A stretch of DNA of 64,000 nucleotides, taken from the NCBI RefSeq assembly GCF_030269925.1, contig NC_085108.1:8350027-8414026 (forward strand). The letters are read 5' to 3'. The notes below the pieces were generated by a model. That model had not been told where the DNA came from. It saw only the letters and a program-made list of their open reading frames with translations, and searched no databases. Each line of letters begins with the position of its first letter. Position 1 is the first letter of the stretch. The DNA comes from Bombyx mori (Eukaryota; Arthropoda; Insecta; Lepidoptera; Bombycidae). Made by a program: the position numbers and the translations under genes. This document shows, one piece after another, positions 23,745-32,721 of this stretch.

Positions 23745-24600
23745 TAATCAAATCAAATCAAAAAAGTTTTATTCAACATAAATGAAAGTACATACTTGAT
23801 GAACGTGAAAAGAACTACCGCCAATTCACAAGAACTAGCCTCCGTCCTGAGAAGAATTGGCAAGAAACTCAGCGGGCATGTCTTTTTTTTTTTTTGAAAT
23901 ATTATATTTTTATTTTTTTATTTTAAATATTAGTTTTTTTTAAATATTCATTTTTACAATAAGTAATTATAACATAACAATTATTACAAATTGAAATTCC
24001 CGGAGCGAGCAACTCATTCCCACTTTGTGCAATCTTCTAGATAATCATTGACTTTATAGTAAGCAAATATAATAGGCAAATATATAATAGGCAAATATAT
24101 AAAATATAATAGACTTATTAATAACATATTTTTTTAACCTCTTGTTACATAAATCAAGATTTATTTTATTGTATTAGACGTTATTTCAAATAAGACTCCA
24201 TTATGTTGTTATGTAAAACCTTTGTTTTATACTTTTATATTAATTATATTTTATATTTTTTGAGTTAGATATTTTTACTTGTAGGTTAGTTACGTTTAGA
24301 AAAATGTTCAAGGGCATCCTCCACTTTATTAATAGGTAGGTTAATGTAATTGTTTAATGTATTATATTGTAAAGAATATTTTTTTCCTTACATTATTCGT
24401 TAGTTTAGTTTTTGTTATTGTGTTGTTTTGTCATAATTGTGAGGAACATTGTTATACAAATTCAGCACTATATGTCTTGTTTTGTCGTGCGCACATAACT
24501 TATGTTGCAAGCCAGATTTTGTTTCTTTTTATTTGTGTTTTTTATGTATCTTTAGCTTGTGATGTGTATTGTGAGCCTAATAAAATAAATAAATAAATTA
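23745..24600 (+). repeat. Lepidopteran transposon 3'-tail-like repeat
   Basis: Begins with AATCAAATCAAA and TTTATTCAACATAAATG. It includes GAGAAGAATTGGCAAGAAAC, then CAGCGGG and a long T/A-rich stretch, and ends in (AAAT)n after GTGAGCCTAATAAA. Both text and tail are of a kind common in moth genomes. There is no RT core, and the family is not assigned. Confidence 0.5.
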
Positions 24601-24949
24601 ATTAATTTGTTTCAATAACTTACCAAACTTCCGCTACCTAATACCTAACTTCTACTCCTACACTGACCGGCAACTATTACTTCATTAAATAATCCTAAAT
24701 AGACATTAATCTGACTTTCTTTGCATCTTCCCTACGGAACAAGAAAATTCTGATAGAAAATTTTTAGGCAGTTTCTTTCTTAGTAGGAGCTTCGGCGAAA
24801 AACGTAACCTAAGCCTCACTTTTTATTTCATAAATTTAGCATCTTTTGATCAGTTTAATGCGGATATGTTTCTTGCGATGTTTCACAAGATTTTTAGTTC
24901 TTTTAGTTAGTTTAGTTCTTTCGTTATTTATTACTAGATTTTCTTTAGT

Positions 24950-27265
24950 TCTCGGACTATTTTATTGATGAGACGCATAATGATTTCAACCGGGGCATCT
25001 TTGGTGTAGCAGCCTCTTTCGCTGCCTGGTCAGCGCGTTCATTGCCCTCGATTCTACAGTGTACCTTTACCCAGGTGAAGCTCACGTTTATTCCGTGGTT
25101 CTGCCTGAGGTTTTTAAGCGTACCGTGGATCGATGCGACTGTTGGATCAGGGTTGCTGCAGACTTCCAGCCCTTTAAGGGAGGATTGGCTGTCTGTTGCC
25201 ACTGTAAGATCTTGGCGCAGCGGTGACCTTTGCAACCATTGGAGTCCAGTCTCAATCGCGGTCAGTTCGGCGACAAAGACGGAAGAAGTGCGTCCAAGTT
25301 TCCGTTTGAGTACTATAGTTTTATTTTTGGTAAGTATATTACGGCCGCACAACCACCTCGCTGCCGTCCAGTTTGCTGCCGTCAGTAAAGACTTTTATGA
25401 GGAATTTCCTTGTATGTTGATCGATATCTTCCTGGGTGTAGGATTCGGTATATTCTATGGCGACGCGACTTGCGGGATGGAGTAGGTCTTAAACAGGGAC
25501 TTTTTGTCGTAGTTATATCACTCGGTATATATTTTTTTATTTTTTTTATTGCCCTTGTAGGCAGACGGGCATACGGCCCACCTGATGGTTTTTTTATTTT
25601 ATTTTTTTTATTGCTTAGATGGGTGGACGAGCTCACAGCCCACCTGATGTTAAGTGGTTACTGAAGCCCATAGACATCCACAATGTAAATGCGCCACCCA
25701 CCTTGAGATATAAGTTCTAAGGTTGCATTACTGCTTCACGGCAGAATTAGGCAGGTTTGCTGGATTTCACCTGCAGTGGGTCCCTCAGCTGTGAGGAGCA
25801 CATCGTCTGCAAAGGCCTGTATATGGGCACCGTATGGTAAATCAGTCTCTAGTAATTTGTCCAGTATCACGTTCAAAAACTTAGGCCCACATACCGATCA
25901 TTGTATACCGCCTTGCGATGTGTTTTTAGTGGCAGTGGCGTCCCCATAGTCGAGGGTGGCAACTCTGTCTTCCAAGTAATTTTTGTTCAAATTATAAATA
26001 TTTTTGGGGCAGTTAAGTGCGCGAAAGCGAGGCAGGGGGTGCGGCCACCAGACGTTGTCAAAAGCCACCTTGATGTCTTATGACACTGTGATTACTTATT
26101 TTTCCGCGGCTTTTGCGTCGATGATCTGTTTGATGGCTGCCTGGAGGGCGTCGACCGTGGACACCTGTTCTTTGAACCCAAATTGTCGGGGGTGATATTG
26201 TTCCGTGCGCTCTAAATGGTAGGCTATGCGTTTGGAAAACACCTTCTCTAGCAGTTTCCCAAATACAGGTAGCAATCTAATGGGCCTGAAGGATGAGAGG
26301 TCAGTCGGGTCAGTCTTATTTGGTTTTGGGATTTTTTTTTACGTACGTTCTTCGAACCTTTTTTAAGTAGGTGGTTTGTGAGGCTCCACATATTCTCCTT
26401 ACTCTGGGTGGAGCAAATTTCGCGGAAGTGCTCGGTAGACGCTTTTAATAGTGCTTTTACGTTGTTTGAGCTTTATTGGTGTTTTTGAGCTTTTGTTTCA
26501 GTTTTTCTTTGGGCGCTTTGTGGGCGTTGACGGCTTCGATGATGGGTCTCCCCGAGACCTTCAGATCATGTGCGATGATGGACCTTTATGACGCCTTTCG
26601 TAAGGCTTTCGAGATCATTACTCCACCACGGATTGTAAGGGGTCGCAGCGAGCTTCTTGTGAAAAGTCTCTCAGCCTGGATACGATTAGATTACGGTGTG
26701 GCGTGTATGAGGTTGCAGTCTTGCAACTTGGACTGAAGCGAGCCGCGAAACTCCCCCATTAGTGTTATATTTAAATGTAGTAGTAGTAGTGAAAGTAGTA
26801 GATTTTGGCTTGGTAAATTTTTCAGAACTGTGTATCGTGAAGTCTATTGCATTATGGTCGGAGCTCGGGCACGCTTCAAGGTTCACCCTCAAACCCTGAA
26901 CAAGTTGGACGATGTTGTCGGAGACCAGTGTGATATGTAATATTAACGCGCTGAGCTTGCCGAATCTTATGGCCGAAAATTGGGGTAGTGCCCGTGTTGC
27001 AGATGTACCACGCATGTGTGGCAGCCAGATCTGCGATGTCCGTGCCACGACCGTCAGTCGTCAGCTCAACCCAGCCGGGATGCTTTCTATTTAGATCTCC
27101 CCCAATCATGCGATGGCTTCCCTTGGTCTCAGTGAGGAATTTGTCCATGACAGATATTGTGCCGTTAGGATCGGAATTAGGTTCAATGTAGGCTGACGCA
27201 ACATGATCCTTACGTTGGCCTAATTCCAACTGAGCTACCGCGAGGTAATAATATTTATAATATAA
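24950..27265 (-). pseudogene. Decayed TRAS-like non-LTR retrotransposon ORF2
   Basis: On the minus strand, broken by frameshifts and stops, one finds in order: an AP-endonuclease segment (ASAYIEPNSDPNG, MIGGDLNRKHPGW, SSDHNAIDF), RT motif A (DIKVAFDNVWW near 26,060), RT motif C (IQAFADDVLL near 25,800) and an RNase H segment (VATDSQSSLK, NERADQAAKEAA near 25,000-25,200). It is closest by eye to element 1's ORF2. Its RT/RNase H region is split by the family B and A pieces at 25530-25760. It lies directly inward of the first telomeric repeats, so it is probably an old telomeric insertion. Confidence 0.85.
25530..25760 (+). repeat. Tandem heads of family B and family A in the decayed element
   Basis: A 5' fragment of family B (to CACCTGATGG) is followed at once by a T/A-rich head and a family A copy with an internal deletion joining AGTTCTAAGG to TTGCATTACTGC. 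Both are in plus orientation, antisense to the decayed element. Confidence 0.75.
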
Positions 27266-27343
27266 CATTTATTCATTATCAAAGTTTTGCGTTTGTCGCA
27301 GAATGTTTGGTTCCAGTTTTGTCTGACGTTTTCTCATTGAAAC

Positions 27344-27399
27344 GTTGGTTAGGTTAAGGTTAGGTTGAGGTTAGGTTGAGGTTAGGTTAGGTTGAGGTT

Positions 27400-27402
<3 letters not shown>
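27344..27402 (+). repeat. Innermost telomeric repeats, mixed TTAGG and TTGAGG
   Basis: Starts GTTGGTTAGGTTAAGG and continues with TTAGG alternating with TTGAGG, ending at the poly(T) of element 1. It marks the inner boundary of the telomeric repeat domain. Confidence 0.9.
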
Positions 27403-27434
<32 letters not shown>

Positions 27435-27779
27435 CTGTATCTTGTGTTTTTTAATCTTGGTTGTTTTGATTCTCGTTAGGGATTTATATGTGTTATATGT
27501 AATAATAGTTACTTTGTTTCTCCTTTTGGGGAGTATGTTTTCTGGCAGATCGCTATTTGATACGTTTCTGTCCATATTACATATCCCCGTGTTATATTCT
27601 TTATGCTTATACATATATCTGTATTTAGTTATATATACTTACTTTACATTTATATAGCATACTTTTTATACATTTCCTATACATACGAATATATTGTATC
27701 ATTATACCCTTGTATTTTTATTTGTTTCTTATCAGTCTATTTTTGTGTTTATTAATATGTATTTGGTAGTGTATTTATT
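27435..27779 (-). other. 3' untranslated region of element 1
   Basis: AT-rich 345 nt between the ORF2 stop and the poly(A) tail, with no ORF. It is presumably the template recognition region for reverse transcription. Confidence 0.6.
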
Positions 27780-30700
27780 CTAATTGTTTTCATTTATTTT
27801 CTTGATGTTGTTGATTATTGTTTGGCAAAACGAAGTGAAAGAGTTGATTGCAGCTTTCTTTTTTAACATTTCAGGTAAATTATATGGTGACACCTGTACT
27901 TCGTGGCACGTTTCTTCGTGGCTGTGCCTTTTCGCAGCGAACACTTGGCAGTTTTTAAGGAGGTGTTCTACAGTTTGGCTGGAAGTGCCGTCGCAGGGGC
28001 AGGTGTCATCTGGTGCTATTTTGAAGCGATGTAAGTATGTCTTGTGATATCCATGGCCTGTGAGTATTTGTGTAAGCTGAAAGTTTGTTTGTGTGCATTT
28101 GTTGAGTTCTTTGATGTCGTTCAGTTTTGGTAGTAGTGTTTTTGTGTGTGAGCCCTGCGGGGAGCTTTCGTATCTGGCTTGCCAGATGGCGTGGTGTTCT
28201 GTGTGAATCTTGTGTTTCACGTAGGATATTGAGAACTGCGAGTAGTCGGGGGCCTTGTGCATGCGTGCGCCGCTGTTGGCAGCCGCATCGGCTTCCTCGT
28301 TTCCTATGACACCCGAGTGTCCCTTTACCCAGTCTATGAAAATTTTGTGTGTAGTGTGGTTAGCGTGTATGAGTTTGTGTATGTTCACTATGATGGGGTG
28401 TGTGTTGCTTCTGTTATTTATCGCGTATATTGATGAGAGAGAATCGGTGAAGATGTATGTGTGGGGATGATTTTCGCTTACAATCCACTGACAGGCTTTC
28501 CAGATGGCGTACAGCTCTGCCTGGAAGACTGTGCAGCTACTGTGTAATTTGTACTTTTTTGTTACGGATGTTTCAGTGTCGCCGGGTCTGTAAAGCACGA
28601 ATGCGGCTCCAACTGATCCATCGTCCTGCTTACTTCCGTCAGTGAATACGCGAGTGACCAGAGTACTGTCCGTCATTTCGGAGTTAATTCGGTGTTCAGA
28701 GGAGGGTATGGGTTTGATTGTCGGCCTTCTAGCGGGATGTAGGAGGTCCTTGACGGGGACAGGTTTCTCATAAGAAATGTCATTGGGGAGGAATTCAGTT
28801 TTCCCAGTGAGCCTGACTTTTTCGATTTGGTGTACTTCTCGGATTTTTAGGTCTAGAGGGATGAATTGTGCGAGAGCCAGAGCAGCGGAGGTTGAAATAG
28901 TGCGGAATCCTCTGATGGCTTTTAGGGCAAAACCACGCTGCATGCTCATCAAAGATTTTTTGATGTAGCGCTTGTTTACTATGTGTCCCCACACCCCGGC
29001 AGCGTAGGTGACGATTGGCTCGATGACTCGGAGATAGATGGTGCGCACGTTCTCGGGATGAGCACCCCAGGTTGGTCGGGAGTACAAGCACAGTTTGTTG
29101 AATATTCGCGAGGCTTTTCCCAGGACGTACTGTACATGGCGGCCAAAGAGTAGCTTTTCGTCCAAAATTATTCCGAGGAGCTTGATCTCCTTACAGGTTT
29201 TTAAGATTTGACCGTCCATCTCCACCCTAAGAGTTCTGGCCTTGGGGGTGAAGGCGATCAGTTGTGTTTTGGAGGCCCCGAATTCGAGCTTGACGCTTTT
29301 TCCCCAATTCACTATCTGTTGGAGAACCGTGTCGGTGAGCTCCTCTAGGCGATTGACATTTTCGGCGGTGACCACGAGTACCACATCGTCTGCGTAGGCC
29401 TGCATGTGGCATCCAGATGGTAGATGGATCTCCAATAGTTCATCAAGTATGATGTTCCACAATGCAGGCCCGCACACCGAGCCCTGAACGCAACCTTTTG
29501 ACGTGGCTCTGGAGACGCGAACTCCTCCGTGGTCCAGAACGACGCGCCTGTCTCGGAGGTAGCTCTTGATGAGGCCGTAGATATTTTTGGGGCATCGTAT
29601 ATCTCTAAGGCGGTGTAATAGGACCGGCCACCAGGCGTTATCAAAAGCCGCCCTGATGTCGAGCGAGACGGCGACAACCTGTGACCTCTCTTGTTTGGCT
29701 TTTCGTATAGTGTCTATCAGGGTGTTAATGGCGTCGACCGTGCCGGTTTGCTCCTTGAAGCCGAACTGTCGTTGACTGCTCCTTCCTGTGACAGATGCCC
29801 AATGCATAATCCGTATGGTGATCAGTTTTTCGAGGAGCTTTCCAAGGACGGGGATGAGTCCAATGGGTCGGAATGAGGTGAGAGATGTGTGGTCGCTTTT
29901 ACCGGGCTTCGGGATGATTTTTACATACGCAGTTTTCCACTGATCGGGGAAGTGTTGAAGGGTGAGGCAGCGGTTCATAATGTTGGTGATTAAGCGGGGG
30001 TAAGCGGATGCGAATTGTTGGCATATGTCAGCTGTTATGTGATCGAGCCCTGGGGCCTTTTTGGGGTTCATGTATTGCAGACACTCCATGACCTCCTCCT
30101 CGGTGAATGGTAGGTCATTTTCAGTGTCTACGGGAGCGTCGTAGCATGCGCGAAGTTGGTGATGTCGTGCTATGGTGTCTGGAGTGTCAGCAGGGTAAAA
30201 GTGCTCTAAGAGAGCCTCCGCCGTCTCTTTTGCACAGGTGGTGAATGTATTTCCAGTCTTAAGAGTAGCTGGTGGCCGTTTAGGGGTGGATTCCTTTAAA
30301 AGTCTGTTGGTGAGTGACCATACATTTTCCTTCGTTTGTAATTCACAGAAGCTGCGGAAGCTTCTCGTCGACTCTGCACGTAGGGCATCGGCGTACAGGG
30401 CTTTTTTCGTCTGCTGTTGCTCTATGAGGTCATCCAATGGTAGGTTCTGTCTCTTGGCCGCACGTAATCTGCGATGTACGTTGATTACCTCGTTTTTAAG
30501 GTCCTGAAGACGATCGTTCCACCAAGGCGGCTTGTGTCTATTCCCAGAGCCTGCTTTTACTCGCATCGATGCCCTACAGGCCCGGTGTAGGATGTCCGTG
30601 ACTTCCCGAAGGAGCGACTCAAGTCCCTCTGGGCTTAAGCTTTCAACGCTCCTATCAAGGATGTCTGTGTTGGCCATAAGAGTGTGGAGGGTGTTTCTAA

Positions 30701-31463
30701 ATATTGTCCAATTGGCTTGTTCCGACTTGTATAGGAATGTGGAAGTGTTTTCTGCGTGTTTATTTGTGTTTTCGTTGGTGTTAAGTGAGAATTCAATGGC
30801 GTTGTGTTGGGAGGTGGGGCATGTGTTAAGATTTACGTGCCATTCAGAGATGCTGTTGAAGAGGTCGCTGGATGCAAGAGTAAGGTCGATGATGGATGAT
30901 CTATTGCGGCCATGAGTGATGGTTTCGAAGGTTGGAGTGTCTCCTGAGTTACAAATGTATAAATCGTTGCTGTGCGCTAGTTCGACTAGTGATGAGCCTC
31001 TGGGGTTCACCCTCACGCTCCCCCACGATGGGTGCCATCCATTGAAGTCACCTCCCACAATTACTCTCGCCCCTCCTATGTCTTTAAGGAAAACTTCCAG
31101 ACGCTCCATGGTGCCGTTGGCATCGACATCGGGTTCGATGTACGTTGAGGCTATGTACGTCTTCTTGTTTCCTGCCGTTAGCTGTATGACCGACAGGTTT
31201 GCCGAAGAGTATTGGGATAGGCCGAGGACTGAGCCGACACCTGTCTTAGCTAGTATGCAGGCCTTGACACGCGCGCCGTCAGAGAATTGGTAAATGTTAA
31301 TTCCGGGGATGTTTTTGACCTCGTTATTTGCGCCTACGTAAGGTTCGGATATTAGGGCAAAATGATATCGTTCGCTGGTGAAGGAGACTAGAAATTCGTG
31401 CCAACTGTTTTTTGACTTATCCACATTGCACTGTAGGAATTTCACGGAGTTAATCGGTGCCAT
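27780..31463 (-). CDS. Element 1 ORF2: endonuclease, reverse transcriptase, RNase H (1,227 aa)
   Basis: The N-terminal AP-like endonuclease (about 1-230) has FLQCNVDK, SEPYVG, GGDFNGWHPSW and IDLTLAS. The usual SDH near residue 218 reads SQH, from CAACAC, so the conserved Asp is missing. Reverse transcriptase (about 450-760) has FRPIGLIPVLGK, DIRAAFDNAWW and QAYADDVVLV (about 690). RNase H (about 936-1065) keeps its acidic set: FTDGS, FQAELYAI, FTDSLSS and GNEEADAAAN. A CCHC finger (CPCDG...EHLLKNC) lies near 1,155. The ORF2 ATG lies inside ORF1, overlapping its last 14 nt in another frame, so ORF2 needs reinitiation or another coupled mechanism. Confidence 0.92.
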   Translation of the reverse strand: MAPINSVKFLQCNVDKSKNSWHEFLVSFTSERYHFALISEPYVGANNEVKNIPGINIYQFSDGARVKACILAKTGVGSVLGLSQYSSANLSVIQLTAGNKKTYIASTYIEPDVDANGTMERLEVFLKDIGGARVIVGGDFNGWHPSWGSVRVNPRGSSLVELAHSNDLYICNSGDTPTFETITHGRNRSSIIDLTLASSDLFNSISEWHVNLNTCPTSQHNAIEFSLNTNENTNKHAENTSTFLYKSEQANWTIFRNTLHTLMANTDILDRSVESLSPEGLESLLREVTDILHRACRASMRVKAGSGNRHKPPWWNDRLQDLKNEVINVHRRLRAAKRQNLPLDDLIEQQQTKKALYADALRAESTRSFRSFCELQTKENVWSLTNRLLKESTPKRPPATLKTGNTFTTCAKETAEALLEHFYPADTPDTIARHHQLRACYDAPVDTENDLPFTEEEVMECLQYMNPKKAPGLDHITADICQQFASAYPRLITNIMNRCLTLQHFPDQWKTAYVKIIPKPGKSDHTSLTSFRPIGLIPVLGKLLEKLITIRIMHWASVTGRSSQRQFGFKEQTGTVDAINTLIDTIRKAKQERSQVVAVSLDIRAAFDNAWWPVLLHRLRDIRCPKNIYGLIKSYLRDRRVVLDHGGVRVSRATSKGCVQGSVCGPALWNIILDELLEIHLPSGCHMQAYADDVVLVVTAENVNRLEELTDTVLQQIVNWGKSVKLEFGASKTQLIAFTPKARTLRVEMDGQILKTCKEIKLLGIILDEKLLFGRHVQYVLGKASRIFNKLCLYSRPTWGAHPENVRTIYLRVIEPIVTYAAGVWGHIVNKRYIKKSLMSMQRGFALKAIRGFRTISTSAALALAQFIPLDLKIREVHQIEKVRLTGKTEFLPNDISYEKPVPVKDLLHPARRPTIKPIPSSEHRINSEMTDSTLVTRVFTDGSKQDDGSVGAAFVLYRPGDTETSVTKKYKLHSSCTVFQAELYAIWKACQWIVSENHPHTYIFTDSLSSIYAINNRSNTHPIIVNIHKLIHANHTTHKIFIDWVKGHSGVIGNEEADAAANSGARMHKAPDYSQFSISYVKHKIHTEHHAIWQARYESSPQGSHTKTLLPKLNDIKELNKCTQTNFQLTQILTGHGYHKTYLHRFKIAPDDTCPCDGTSSQTVEHLLKNCQVFAAKRHSHEETCHEVQVSPYNLPEMLKKKAAINSFTSFCQTIINNIKKINENN

Positions 31464-32643
31464 AATCGATTCTGTCGGTGATTCTTAGTTTCATAGAGAG
31501 CAATTGTGGGCAGTTGTGTGACGTGGCGCTGTGTGTGGTGGTGATGGATGATTTGTGTCGGATGTTGTGTTTAACGCAGTTTATGCACTTGAGTACGGCC
31601 TTATTAGGGCAGTCAGCTGTCGTGTGGGTGGACTCACTGCAGTGTGCACAGTATTGTTCGGTGGACGAACACTTGTTTTTAGTGTGGCCGAAGCTAAGGC
31701 ACTTGTGACACTGCAGGAACGGTGTGAACTCCTCTACGTGAATACGTTGATGGTCCACACTGATTCTGCCCAGGCTTATACACTTACGCCAGACAGTTGG
31801 CTGTGCAATTAGGATGGCGTTATATAAGTTGGGGTTTCTGTTGGAGCGCTGGAAACGGAACCGCAAGTCCTCCTTTTGGTTGATTGCGTTAGTGAGTTCC
31901 GGGTTCTGTCTGCTGATTATGCTCACTAGATCTTCAGCGGGAACGTCTTTGGAGACTCCTTTGAGATTGAGCATAGGCAGCAGCCTGCGAGCGGGTTCGG
32001 CGTGAATTGTCTGGGAGTTAGTGATACGAGTGAGGGTATCGTTCCTTTGTTCTATGTTATCGAACTCGATTCTTAGTTTGTTATTTGATACAGCTTGTAC
32101 TCTGCTAGGGGCAAAGCCGGAATTTTTGAAGCTGATGTTGCGCCTCCAGGCCTCGATAATATCCTGCTTCGTCTTTACTTCGGTTTTTGCTGAGACAATA
32201 ATTGCAGGTTTTGTAGCTGGATATGTTTTGGGTGTTGGTTTGGTCGTAAGGGCTGGTTTCCGGGGGTTGGGTGCTGCGGCTTGGGCATACGATGGGCGAA
32301 CTTGTGATTGAAGGGTCAGCGGCGGTAGTTGTCTATGCCGCTTGAACTCCTCTCTGACGCAAGCGATAATCTCCTCCTTCAAACCTTCGTTGGTGGCAGG
32401 TGGAAAGGGGGTTGGTGGTGTCAGTGTCGATGCGAGTGTTGTTTCCAACACTCTCGTCGCCCTACGAATTTCCTCCGCCGCGGAGCAGATAAGGCGCTTG
32501 TTGGCTGCGGTAACACTTTTTCCCTCAGTCACAGCTGTTGTGATGCAGGATATGAGCTTACGGACGGTTTCGAGGTATGTGTCCCTACTGTTTATGTCCT
32601 CTGCAGACGCGGGTAATGTTATTTCAGGGATTACGGGTGCCAT
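31450..32643 (-). CDS. Element 1 ORF1: Gag-like zinc-knuckle protein (397 aa)
   Basis: RNA-binding structural protein. In the R1-clade telomeric elements such proteins form particles and direct nuclear and telomeric localisation. A helical N-terminal part is followed by a Pro-rich basic linker (about 105-160). The C-terminus has three zinc knuckles: CHKCLSFGHTKNKC, CAHCSESTHTTADC and a third starting CINCVKH. Starts at ATG after a 78-nt unique leader that separates it from the monomer array. Confidence 0.88.
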   Translation of the reverse strand: MAPVIPEITLPASAEDINSRDTYLETVRKLISCITTAVTEGKSVTAANKRLICSAAEEIRRATRVLETTLASTLTPPTPFPPATNEGLKEEIIACVREEFKRHRQLPPLTLQSQVRPSYAQAAAPNPRKPALTTKPTPKTYPATKPAIIVSAKTEVKTKQDIIEAWRRNISFKNSGFAPSRVQAVSNNKLRIEFDNIEQRNDTLTRITNSQTIHAEPARRLLPMLNLKGVSKDVPAEDLVSIISRQNPELTNAINQKEDLRFRFQRSNRNPNLYNAILIAQPTVWRKCISLGRISVDHQRIHVEEFTPFLQCHKCLSFGHTKNKCSSTEQYCAHCSESTHTTADCPNKAVLKCINCVKHNIRHKSSITTTHSATSHNCPQLLSMKLRITDRIDYGTD

Positions 32644-32721
32644 TCATATGGTTGTGTTGCAAAATAATCTCAAAGACACTGGATTCAAGGTAAGGGAGGA
32701 GGTAGGGGAGGGTGGGCGGGC

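Noticed and set aside
24357..24596. 79-codon hydrophobic ORF as a small membrane protein
   Set aside because: It lies in a T-rich transposon-tail-like repeat that ends in (AAAT)n. T-rich DNA gives Phe/Leu/Val-rich frames by chance.
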